Shown: positions 1 through 6,637, numbered from the stretch's first letter. The stretch is 7,458 nucleotides of DNA from Bacteroidota bacterium (GCA_027021285.1 JALUUP010000441.1:1-7458), one strand, 5' to 3'. Numbers and translations: made by a program. Notes: generated by a model from the sequence alone, not told the origin.

Positions 1-1
1 T

Positions 2-1111
2 TCCGTGCTCGTGGATTGCGGCGGATTCAGCGAGGACGAGCTGGCGGCCGTCGAACGAAACGCTTACGAACTGGGCGTGGCCGGACACACCACTATTAAC
101 GCCGTCGAGCAATACTACCAGCGCTGTATTCGCTACCTCGTGTTCGGCAACGTGTTGAAGAACCACGCGTATCCCCTTTCCGTGAGCGCCGAGAGAGTGT
201 TCCAGGCGTTCGAAATCGCTCGATATGCACGGAAGATCGGCGCGGAGGCCATTGCCCACGGCAGCACCGGCGCCGGGAACGACCAGGTGCGCTTCGACCT
301 GGTGTTTCACGTCGAGGCTCCGGGAGTGGAAATCATTACCCCCGTGCGGGACGCCGGACTGAGCAGGGCCGACGAGATCGCCTTCCTCCGGGATCACGGC
401 GTGCGGCGGGACTGGAAGAAGGCGGCGTACTCCGTGAACCAGGGTTTGTGGGGTACAACGATCGGCGGGAAGGAAACCCTTACCTCCCATTCTCCCCTGC
501 CCGACGACGCGTATCCCACGCAGATGACGGCAACCGAACCGAAGACGATCGACCTGCGGTTCGAGAAGGGTGAAATTCGGTCGGTCAATGGGCGGGATTA
601 TCCCTCGCCCGTCGACGCCATCAGGGAATTGAACGCGCTGGGTGCGCCGTACGGTATCGGCCGCGGCATCCACGTGGGTGACACGGTGATCGGGATCAAG
701 GGACGGGTCGGATTCGAAGCTCCCGCTCCGTTGCTTCTGATCAAGTCCCACCAGGCGCTGGAAAAACACGTGCTCACCAAGTGGCAAATCCATTGGAAGG
801 ATCAACTCGCCGGCTGGTACGGCATGATGCTGCACGAAGGCCAGTTCATGGACCCGGTGATGCGCGACATCGAGAAGTTCCTGTTCTCCAGCCAGGAAGT
901 AGTAAACGGAATCGTGCACGCGCGCCTGCAGCCCGGGTACTTCGACATTCTCGGCATCACCAGTCCTAACGACCTCATGTCGGAGCGGTTCGGACAATAC
1001 GGGGAAACGAACACCGCCTGGTCGGGGGAGGACGTGCGCGGGTTTGCACGGGTCATGGCCAACCAGAGCTTGATGTATCGCATGATAAACGGGGAGGGCG
1101 GTCATGATTAA
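2..1111 (+). CDS. argG: Argininosuccinate synthase, 5'-truncated by window edge
   Basis: Joins citrulline and aspartate using ATP to form argininosuccinate, the penultimate step of arginine synthesis, in the cytoplasm. The visible part is 369 codons; the family is about 400 residues, so roughly 30-40 residues are missing, including the N-terminal ATP-pyrophosphatase SGGLDTS loop. Visible family marks are GGFS near the start (visible residues 6-9), the block AHGSTGAGNDQVRF (84-97), GLWGTTIGGKET, and GIKGRVGFEAPAPLL followed by EKHVLTKWQ. All match the Bacteroidota-type enzyme as I remember it. The reading frame is open from the first bases, so the start lies upstream. The stop TAA (1109-1111) overlaps the argC start within ATGATTAA. 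First visible gene of the arg operon; any promoter or leader lies outside the window. Identification is very secure. Confidence 0.97.
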   Translation, partial: SVLVDCGGFSEDELAAVERNAYELGVAGHTTINAVEQYYQRCIRYLVFGNVLKNHAYPLSVSAERVFQAFEIARYARKIGAEAIAHGSTGAGNDQVRFDLVFHVEAPGVEIITPVRDAGLSRADEIAFLRDHGVRRDWKKAAYSVNQGLWGTTIGGKETLTSHSPLPDDAYPTQMTATEPKTIDLRFEKGEIRSVNGRDYPSPVDAIRELNALGAPYGIGRGIHVGDTVIGIKGRVGFEAPAPLLLIKSHQALEKHVLTKWQIHWKDQLAGWYGMMLHEGQFMDPVMRDIEKFLFSSQEVVNGIVHARLQPGYFDILGITSPNDLMSERFGQYGETNTAWSGEDVRGFARVMANQSLMYRMINGEGGHD

Positions 1112-2069
1112 GGCAGGAATCGCCGGCGGAGCCGGTTACACGGGCGGCGAACTTATTCGCCTCCTGCAGATGCACCAGCATTGCGAACTCGGTTTCGTGC
1201 ACAGCCGCAGTCACGCAGGGAAACCGCTTTCCTCGGTCCACGACGATCTGTTCGGCGACAACGATCTCACTTTCAGCGATCACATCGACACCGACGTGGA
1301 CGTTTTGTTTCTCGCCCTCGGCCATGGGGAATCGCGTGCGTTCCTGGAAAAAACCGGCGTGTCGCCTCACACGCACGTCATCGATCTCAGCAGGGATTTC
1401 CGGTTGACGGGAGGACCTGCGTCGTTCGTGTACGGCCTGCCCGAGGCCAACGCGGACGCCATCCGGAAGGCCCTCAACGTGGCGAATCCCGGGTGCTTCG
1501 CAACGGCCATACAACTTGCCCTGTTGCCGGTTGCGGGCGCGAACCTGCTGCCCGACGAGGTGCACGTCACCGCCATCACCGGATCGACCGGGGCCGGACA
1601 GAAAATGACGGCCACAAACCACTTCACCTGGCGCCACGGCAACGTATCGGTTTACAAGCCGTTCGTTCACCAGCACCTGGAGGAAATCACGAAGTCGCTG
1701 CGCGGCTTGCAGCCGGCCTGGCGGGGCGCGCTGCACTTCATCCCCATACGCGGGCCATACACGCGCGGAATTCTCGCCTCGGTGTACTTCCGGTTCGACG
1801 ATGGATTGGAAGAAGCGCGGGAACTCTACAACGCGTTCTACAAGCATGCGCCGTTCGTCTGGATCAGTTCGGTCAACCCCAACCTGAAACAGGTGGTGAA
1901 TACAAACAAGTGCCTGTTGCATATCGGCAAGTACGGCGACATGCTGCACGTGGTCAGCGTCATCGACAACCTTGTCAAGGGCGCCGCGGGACAGGCGGTG
2001 CAAAACATGAACCTGATGTTCGGGTTGGAGGAAACCGCGGGCCTGGCCTTGCGCGCGCTCGCGTATTGA
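1104..2069 (+). CDS. argC: N-acyl-gamma-glutamyl-phosphate reductase
   Basis: NADPH-dependent reductase that turns N-acyl-glutamyl phosphate into the semialdehyde, 321 residues, cytoplasmic. The N-terminus MIKAGIAGGAGYTGGEL is the dinucleotide-binding glycine loop. The nucleophilic cysteine is Cys131 in VANPGCFATAIQ, followed by AITGSTGAG (157-165). The C-terminal part has LKQVVNTNKC and IDNLVKGAAGQAVQNMNLMFGLEET, typical of the family. In E. coli ArgC the segment FTPHLGNFPRGI carries a histidine thought to act in catalysis; here the aligned segment is FIPIRGPYTRGI, with Ile215 in that place. The Bacteroides homologue, from memory, also lacks it. The ATG start has a good GGAGG at 1093-1097, six bases upstream, and overlaps the argG stop by 8 bp. 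No argD follows, although Bacteroides operons commonly carry it between argC and argF'. Confidence 0.96.
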   Translation: MIKAGIAGGAGYTGGELIRLLQMHQHCELGFVHSRSHAGKPLSSVHDDLFGDNDLTFSDHIDTDVDVLFLALGHGESRAFLEKTGVSPHTHVIDLSRDFRLTGGPASFVYGLPEANADAIRKALNVANPGCFATAIQLALLPVAGANLLPDEVHVTAITGSTGAGQKMTATNHFTWRHGNVSVYKPFVHQHLEEITKSLRGLQPAWRGALHFIPIRGPYTRGILASVYFRFDDGLEEARELYNAFYKHAPFVWISSVNPNLKQVVNTNKCLLHIGKYGDMLHVVSVIDNLVKGAAGQAVQNMNLMFGLEETAGLALRALAY

Positions 2070-2102
2070 AAACGGATGGAATCAACCGGAAAAGGATAAA
2101 CC

Positions 2103-3068
2103 ATGAAAAACTTTACCAGTGTACACGATGTCGCGGACGTCGCTGAATTATGCGGGCGGGCGTTTGCGTTCAAGAAAGAACCGGCCCGGCAGGCACAATC
2201 GGGTCGCGGAAAAACGCTGGGGTTGATTTTCCTGAACCCCAGCCTGCGAACGCGTATGAGCACGCAACTGGCCGGGCAGAATCTCGGCATGAACGTGATC
2301 GTCCTGAACGTCAGCGGCGAAGGATGGAAGCTGGAATTCGCCGACGGCACGGTGATGGACGGTCCGGAGGCGGAGCACGTGCGGGAAGCGGCCGCGGTGA
2401 TCGGCGAGTACTGCGACATCATCGGGCTGCGCGCTTTCGCCGGATTGAAGGATCGTGACCGGGATTACCGCGAAGAGTTGCTTCAAAAATTCATCGAGTT
2501 TTCGGGCAGGCCAGTGGTCAGCCTGGAATCGGCCACCCGCCACCCGCTGCAATCCCTGGCCGACTTGCTGACCATCGAGGAGCTGAAGCGCAGGCCGAAT
2601 CCGAAAGTCGTTCTTACCTGGGCTCCGCATCCAAACCCGTTGCCGCAGGCCGTTGCAAATTCTTTCTGCGAATGGATGCTGCGCGCGGACGTGGAGCTGG
2701 TCGTGAGCCATCCGCCGGGTTATGAATTGGCAGAGCAGTTCATGGAAGGAGCCCTTGTCGAATACGATCAACGGAAAGCGTTTACCGGTGCTGATTTTAT
2801 CTACGCGAAAAACTGGTCGGCCTTTGGAGAATACGGCGCAGTTCTGAACCGCGATCCCGATTGGATGATCACGGCGGAGAAGATGGAGCTTACGAACAAT
2901 GCCCGCTTCATGCATTGCCTGCCGGTGCGGCGCAACATGGTAGTGGAAGACGCCGTGCTGGACAGTTCGGCATCGGTGGTGGTTCAGCAAGCGGGCAACC
3001 GGGTGTGGGCCGCCCAGGCGGTGCTGTCGGAAATCCTGGATGAAACCGGGCGGGGTAGCCGTGGATAA
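2103..3068 (+). CDS. argF': N-acylornithine carbamoyltransferase, probably N-succinylornithine type
   Basis: Transfers the carbamoyl group of carbamoyl phosphate to an N-acylated ornithine, giving N-acylcitrulline. 321 residues, close to the Bacteroides fragilis succinylornithine enzyme in length and sequence. Visible marks are the carbamoyl-phosphate loop SLRTR (47-51), Trp75 in the loop that reaches a neighbouring subunit in this family, RAF (110-112), ATRHPLQ (144-150), TWAPHPNPLPQAV (172-184), FIYAKNW (232-238; the Lys contacts the acylated substrate in this subfamily) and MHCLPVRRN (270-278). The residue separating acetyl from succinyl enzymes (Glu92 in Xanthomonas, Pro90 in B. fragilis) aligns with Ala90 in MDGPEAEH. 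An uncharged small residue there predicts succinylornithine use. The ATG start has AAAGGA at 2091-2096; the gap from argC is 33 bp. The family call is secure; the acyl group is inferred. Confidence 0.94.
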   Translation: MKNFTSVHDVADVAELCGRAFAFKKEPARQAQSGRGKTLGLIFLNPSLRTRMSTQLAGQNLGMNVIVLNVSGEGWKLEFADGTVMDGPEAEHVREAAAVIGEYCDIIGLRAFAGLKDRDRDYREELLQKFIEFSGRPVVSLESATRHPLQSLADLLTIEELKRRPNPKVVLTWAPHPNPLPQAVANSFCEWMLRADVELVVSHPPGYELAEQFMEGALVEYDQRKAFTGADFIYAKNWSAFGEYGAVLNRDPDWMITAEKMELTNNARFMHCLPVRRNMVVEDAVLDSSASVVVQQAGNRVWAAQAVLSEILDETGRGSRG

Positions 3069-3855
3069 ACTGCTCGTGGCAAAGATCGGCGGATCCATCA
3101 TCGATGATGAGCGGGCGCTGAAGGAAGTGCTGGAGAGGTTCGCCGCAGTTCCCCACCGGAAGGTCCTCGTGCATGGCGGCGGGCGGCGGGCTGATCGCGT
3201 CCTGGAGCGGATGGATATCGAACCGCGCATGGTTCGAGGGCGGCGAATAACCGATGCCCCTACGCTGGAGGTGGTGCAGATGGTGTACGCCGGACTGGTC
3301 AACAAGAACATCGTGGCATTGCTTCAATCCACGGGCTGCGCGGCGCTGGGTTTGAGCGGAGCCGACCTTGATTGCATCCGCGCTGTGAAGCGACCGAAAG
3401 GAGAAGTGAATTTCGGTTTCGTCGGGGATATTGAATTGGTGAATACTCGCGTGGTGAGGAATATCCTGGATGCCGGTTGGACGCCCGTATTCTGCCCCCT
3501 GACGCATGACGGGCGGGGACAGATGCTGAACACGAACGCGGACACCATTGCGGTCGAAATAGCAATTGCCCTCGAACACTTTTTCAATGTAGAACTGGTT
3601 TTCTGCAGCGGGGGCAGGGGCGTGCTTGCCGATCCCGGGGACGAACAGTCGGTGTTGGCACGGATCGGGATCGAAGAATACCACTCGTTGAAAGCGCGGG
3701 GGATCATCAGCGCGGGGATGATTCCCAAGCTCGACACCGCATTCCGCGCCATGCGCAACGGTGTGACGGAAATCCGCATCGGCGGGAGCGGCGCATTGAA
3801 TGCGGAAAACCAGGCGACACGGCTCTGCCTGTCAAACACGGAGGAAAAGAAATGA
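3061..3855 (+). CDS. argB: N-acylglutamate kinase
   Basis: Phosphorylates N-acylglutamate with ATP, the second step of the acylated route, in the cytoplasm. Amino-acid-kinase fold, 264 residues from the chosen start. Marks are Lys8 in KIGGS (8-12), VHGGGR (37-42), GRRITD (60-65), GLSGADLD (97-104), PLTHDGRGQMLNTNADTIA (146-164) and GMIPKL with Lys223 (219-224). All match the Bacteroidota form. I chose GTG at 3061 because it gives MDKLLVAKIGG, aligning with homologues that begin seven or eight residues before the KxGG lysine. An in-frame ATG at 3040 would add seven residues and has no better ribosome site. With GTG the gene overlaps the argF' stop by 8 bp. In organisms with a succinylornithine transcarbamylase this kinase acts on N-succinylglutamate, which is the likely substrate here by context. 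Confidence 0.93.
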   Translation: MDKLLVAKIGGSIIDDERALKEVLERFAAVPHRKVLVHGGGRRADRVLERMDIEPRMVRGRRITDAPTLEVVQMVYAGLVNKNIVALLQSTGCAALGLSGADLDCIRAVKRPKGEVNFGFVGDIELVNTRVVRNILDAGWTPVFCPLTHDGRGQMLNTNADTIAVEIAIALEHFFNVELVFCSGGRGVLADPGDEQSVLARIGIEEYHSLKARGIISAGMIPKLDTAFRAMRNGVTEIRIGGSGALNAENQATRLCLSNTEEKK

Positions 3856-5012
3856 AACCAGTTGACGGCCTGATAGACGAAGCGATCCGGTTGTTGCGGG
3901 ATTTGATCGCGGTCGAGTCCTTCAGCGGAAACGAAGGAGGGACGGCGGACATCGTGGAACGATTCCTTCGGGAACGCGGCGTTGAAACGGGGAGGAAGTT
4001 CAACAATGTTTACGCTCGGAACGCCCTGTTCTCGCCGGGCAAACCGACGCTGTTGCTGAACTCCCATCACGACACGGTGAATCCCAACAGCGGGTGGACG
4101 CTGGATCCGTTTACGCCCCTGGAAAAAGACGGCAAGCTCTACGGCCTGGGCAGCAACGACGCGGGAGCTTCACTGGTCGGTTTGATAGCGGCGTTTCTCC
4201 ACTTCCAGCATCGTGAGGACTTGCCCTGCAATTTAATGCTTGTGGCCAGCGCCGAAGAGGAAATATCCGGCGAGCGGGGCCTGGCCTGCGTTCTGCCGGA
4301 ACATGAGCCCGTGGAGGCGGCGATCGTGGGCGAGCCGACAGGAATGGAAATGGCTGTCGCCGAGAAGGGCCTCATGGTGTTGCGATGCCGGGCCCACGGC
4401 ACAGCCGGTCACGCCGCCCGCGACGTCGGCGACAACGCCATCATCAAGGCCGTCCGGGACATCCAGTGGTTCAGCAGTTACCGCTTTGCGCGACAATCGC
4501 CGCTGCTCGGCGCGGTGAAGATGTCGGTAACCATGATCCAGGGAGGACAGCAGCACAACGTCATTCCCGACCGCTGTGATTTCACCGTGGATATCCGCAC
4601 AACGGACGCCTATTCCCACGATGAGCTTTTGGAGATCATCCGCGATGCTGTCTCGTCCGAGATCGTTCAATGTTCGAAACGCCTTCATCCGTCTTCCATT
4701 GCTGTGGACCATCCGCTCGTGGAATCGGCACGACTCCTGGGCATCAATCTGTTTGCCTCGGCGACACTGTCCGATCAATCGCAGATACCGGCTCCCTCCG
4801 TGAAGATCGGACCGGGGAGGTCGGAGCGTTCCCACACGGCGGACGAGTTCGTTTACATCCACGAGATAGAGAAAGGGGTAGGAACATACATTGCGCTGCT
4901 GGATCGATACGTTGAAATCCATGGAAGGAATGCTGCCCGTGATGGCAAAGCAACGCGGCCTGTTTTAGCAGCAAAACAGGCCCCGGAAATGAACAACACC
5001 ATTGACCATTGA
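3852..5012 (+). CDS. argE: M20-family N-acylcitrulline/N-acylornithine deacylase
   Basis: Zinc peptidase-like amidohydrolase of the ArgE/DapE group, 386 residues. By position in the pathway it should remove the acyl group from N-acylcitrulline to give citrulline. The expected metal and catalytic residues are present: His72 and Asp74 in SHHDTV, Asp103 in GSNDAGAS, Glu136-Glu137 in SAEEEISG, Glu161 in VGEPTG, and His328 in RSHTADEF. The dimerisation-domain segment GHAARDVGDNAI (186-197) is typical. The ATG is preceded by a strong GGAGGA (3840-3845) and overlaps the argB stop as ATGA. Bacteroides homologues end near residue 355; here about 30 more residues follow (357-386), low in recognisable features and encoded over an inverted repeat. 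Some M20 enzymes act on other amides, but the operon supports this role. Desuccinylase rather than deacetylase is inferred from ArgF'. Confidence 0.9.
   Translation: MKPVDGLIDEAIRLLRDLIAVESFSGNEGGTADIVERFLRERGVETGRKFNNVYARNALFSPGKPTLLLNSHHDTVNPNSGWTLDPFTPLEKDGKLYGLGSNDAGASLVGLIAAFLHFQHREDLPCNLMLVASAEEEISGERGLACVLPEHEPVEAAIVGEPTGMEMAVAEKGLMVLRCRAHGTAGHAARDVGDNAIIKAVRDIQWFSSYRFARQSPLLGAVKMSVTMIQGGQQHNVIPDRCDFTVDIRTTDAYSHDELLEIIRDAVSSEIVQCSKRLHPSSIAVDHPLVESARLLGINLFASATLSDQSQIPAPSVKIGPGRSERSHTADEFVYIHEIEKGVGTYIALLDRYVEIHGRNAARDGKATRPVLAAKQAPEMNNTIDH
4957..4982. repeat. Perfect 10-bp inverted repeat in the argE 3' extension
   Basis: The arms GGCCTGTTTT (4957-4966) and AAAACAGGCC (4973-4982) are exact reverse complements separated by AGCAGC. 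The structure lies inside the argE frame, in the part encoding the extra C-terminal tail, about 50 bases before argH. No T-run follows on either strand, so it does not look like an ordinary intrinsic terminator. In the operon RNA it could form a stable stem that affects processing, stability or argH expression; this role is inferred. Confidence 0.8.
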
Positions 5013-5020
5013 CACAACAC
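4993..5020. repeat. Four contiguous heptamers in A-B-B-A order
   Basis: Positions 4993-4999 and 5014-5020 are both ACAACAC, and 5000-5006 and 5007-5013 are both CATTGAC. The four units sit back to back with no spacer, spanning the argE stop codon and ending 9 bases before the argH ATG. The heptamers are not self-complementary, so this is a direct-repeat arrangement rather than a hairpin. It may be a protein-binding or translation-control site, or chance duplication at a gene junction. Confidence 0.7.
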
Positions 5021-5029
5021 GAGAAACCA

Positions 5030-6367
5030 ATGAAAAAACTCTGGGAGAAAGGAGAAACGATCGATCCAAAGGTCGAGGCATTCACCGCGGGCAACGACCG
5101 CATGCTCGACCTGCGGCTGGCGCCGTACGACGCGCTGGGCTCGATCGCCCACGCTGTTATGCTGGAGTCGGTGGGATTGCTCGATGCCGGGGAACTCGCC
5201 GCGTTGCGTGAGACGTTGAGCGCCATCTACCGGCGCATTCAAAACGGTGAATTTTCGATCGAGCAGGGCGTGGAAGACGTTCATTCGCAAATTGAAATCG
5301 AAGTCACGAAAGCCCTCGGCGACGCGGGCAGGAAGATCCACACCGGCCGCTCGCGCAACGACCAGGTCGCTCTCGACGTCCGTCTCTACCTCCGGGACCA
5401 CATTCGCCGTACAACCGAATCGGTAAGTGCGCTGTTCGACGCGCTGCTGCGACTGAGCGAGGAGCACGCCGCCGACCTGATGCCGGGCTACACGCACATG
5501 CAGGTCGCCATGCCGTCCTCGTTCGGACTGTGGTTCGGCGCCTTCGCCGAGAGCCTGGTGGACGACACGGTGATGTTGCGGGCGGCGTTCGGCATCGTCA
5601 ACCGGAACCCCCTGGGTTCGGCGGCGGGCTATGGTTCGTCCCTGCCCCTGGACCGCCGTCTGACCACGGAACTGCTGGGCCTTGACGGTATGAACTATAA
5701 CTCCGTGTACGCGCAAATGGGCCGCGGGAAGATCGAGCGCGTCGTCAGCCAGGCAATGGCGTCGGTAGCGGCCACGCTGGGGAAACTGGCCGGCGATATC
5801 TGCCTGTACATGGGGCAGGATTTCGGCTTCATTTCCTTCCCCGACGAACTGACCACCGGGTCGAGCATCATGCCGCAAAAGAAAAATCCGGACGTGTTTG
5901 AAATGATCCGAGGAACGTGCAACCGCTTACAGGCGATCCCCAACGAAATCAACCTCTTGACGGCGAACCTGCCGGTCGGTTACCATCGCGACCTGCAATT
6001 GCTGAAAGACATCCTGTTCCCGGCCATGGATGACTTGCAGGAATGCCTGGAGATGAGCGTGTACATGCTCCGGCACATTCGTGTCCGGAAAAACATCCTG
6101 GAGGACCCGAAATACGTGGATATCTTCAGCACGGAAGCGGTGAACCGGGAAGTCCTCGACGGGATGCCGTTCCGCGACGCCTATCGCAAGGTCGCGGGCG
6201 ACATTGCCGAAGGCACATTCGAGCGGCCCGCAAACACGCACTATACGCACGAAGGAAGCATCGGCAACCTGTGTAATGACGCTATCCGCGAGATGATGGA
6301 AGACGTGTTGTCTGGATTTCCGTTTGATCGGATCGACAAGGCCGTGGCGGCGCTCCTGGAAGAGTAA
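5030..6367 (+). CDS. argH: Argininosuccinate lyase
   Basis: Splits argininosuccinate into arginine and fumarate, the last step of the pathway; a homotetramer of the aspartase/fumarase superfamily. 445 residues. Marks are the N-terminal LWEKGE, GVEDVHSQIE (80-89), HTGRSRNDQV (104-113), GYTHMQ with His156 (153-158), and the superfamily signature loop GSSIMPQKKNP (277-287), whose serines 278-279 include the presumed catalytic one. The C-terminal HYTHEGSIGNLCND is typical of Bacteroidota homologues. I chose ATG 5030 because MKKLWEK matches the family N-terminus. A TTG at 5009 would add seven residues and overlap the argE stop as TTGA, but no homologue I recall supports it. Unlike argC, argF' and argE, it has no clear Shine-Dalgarno sequence, only CGAGAAA upstream. 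The heptamer array lies directly before it. Confidence 0.96.
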   Translation: MKKLWEKGETIDPKVEAFTAGNDRMLDLRLAPYDALGSIAHAVMLESVGLLDAGELAALRETLSAIYRRIQNGEFSIEQGVEDVHSQIEIEVTKALGDAGRKIHTGRSRNDQVALDVRLYLRDHIRRTTESVSALFDALLRLSEEHAADLMPGYTHMQVAMPSSFGLWFGAFAESLVDDTVMLRAAFGIVNRNPLGSAAGYGSSLPLDRRLTTELLGLDGMNYNSVYAQMGRGKIERVVSQAMASVAATLGKLAGDICLYMGQDFGFISFPDELTTGSSIMPQKKNPDVFEMIRGTCNRLQAIPNEINLLTANLPVGYHRDLQLLKDILFPAMDDLQECLEMSVYMLRHIRVRKNILEDPKYVDIFSTEAVNREVLDGMPFRDAYRKVAGDIAEGTFERPANTHYTHEGSIGNLCNDAIREMMEDVLSGFPFDRIDKAVAALLEE

Positions 6368-6369
6368 AG

Positions 6370-6386
6370 CCCGGCACGGGGCCGGG
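6370..6386 (+). terminator. Weak GC hairpin after argH, possible operon terminator
   Basis: CCCGGC (6370-6375) and GCCGGG (6381-6386) can pair around a five-base loop immediately after the argH stop. There is no T-run after it, so it is a poor match to an intrinsic terminator. Its place at the end of the operon is the main support. It could equally act as a 3' end stabiliser or be chance in GC-rich DNA. Confidence 0.35.
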
Positions 6387-6432
6387 GTAGATGTATCACG
6401 TCTCCGGCTGTTTCCTACAAGCAGACGCCACA

Positions 6433-6438
6433 TATATT
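6433..6438 (+). promoter_or_regulatory. Weak candidate -10 element for the lumazine-binding-like gene
   Basis: TATATT followed by TT occurs in a short A/T-rich patch (6430-6440) between argH and the next gene. It resembles both a sigma-70 -10 box and the Bacteroidota TAnnTTTG element, although the final G is missing. A -35 match at the right distance is poor (TTTCCT at 6411-6416, 16 bases upstream). If used, the message would begin near 6445 and carry a leader of about 200 bases. Confidence 0.25.
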
Positions 6439-6496
6439 TTCTCTCAACGTAAAGTTCACCGAGTAACAAAGCGGCGCTCGTGCCGTATGGAAGGTA

Positions 6497-6608
6497 GTAC
6501 TGACCATCCAGGCGGTTGCGCGGCTGTCGAAAAGCCTGCTGAAGCGCGACGAAGTTCGAAGCGCCGTGCTTTCCCCGCCGGTCAGTACGGCGGAACATCG
6601 AACCGCCG
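6497..6608 (+). other. Structured leader candidate: two-part long stem plus following hairpin
   Basis: GTACTGACC (6497-6505) is the exact reverse complement of GGTCAGTAC (6580-6588). Just inside it, GGCGG (6511-6515) pairs with CCGCC (6575-6579), leaving a five-base bulge (6506-6510) on one side only. This gives 14 pairs enclosing about 59 bases. Directly after it, CGGCGG (6588-6593) can pair with CCGCCG (6603-6608). GGCGG and CCGCC each occur twice, so alternative pairings are possible. The region is non-coding on my start choice and precedes the ribosome site at 6634. It is a candidate regulatory leader or small RNA; no known family was recognised. Confidence 0.45.
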
Positions 6609-6633
6609 CCCTGATTCCGTATGCAAACAGCGC

Positions 6634-6637
6634 GAGG
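6634..6637 (+). promoter_or_regulatory. Ribosome binding site deciding the start at 6644
   Basis: GAGG lies six bases before ATG 6644. This supports that codon over an in-frame GTG at 6566, which has no comparable site and would place about 26 unlikely residues before the signal peptide. Confidence 0.6.

Noticed and set aside
1053..2003. Long antisense open frame opposite argC
   Set aside because: Its predicted protein has no recognisable motif and it lies entirely opposite a secure gene; high G+C makes such frames common.
1181..2146. Same-strand open frame of 321 codons overlapping argC in another phase
   Set aside because: The translation is Arg/Gly/His-rich, typical of an out-of-phase reading of GC-rich coding DNA; argC is certain in the other phase.
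3040..3060. Upstream ATG as argB start
   Set aside because: Would add MKPGGVA before a family-typical N-terminus and lies deeper in argF'; GTG 3061 fits homologues better, though 3040 cannot be excluded.
2148..3311. Long antisense open frame opposite argF' and the start of argB
   Set aside because: A shadow of two well-identified genes with low-complexity, Arg/His-rich translation and no family resemblance.
4957..4982. Inverted repeat as a rho-independent terminator
   Set aside because: No T-run on either side, and it lies within a coding frame in mid-operon with argH close downstream.
5009..5029. TTG start for argH overlapping the argE stop
   Set aside because: Adds seven non-conserved residues; ATG 5030 gives the conserved MKKLWEK beginning.
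4853..5878. Long antisense open frame opposite argH
   Set aside because: Opposite conserved argH codons; the translation shows no domain or ribosome site.
6497..6588. Integron attC-like recombination site
   Set aside because: The inverted repeat lacks the GTTRRRY/RYYYAAC core pair and there is no integrase or cassette pattern.
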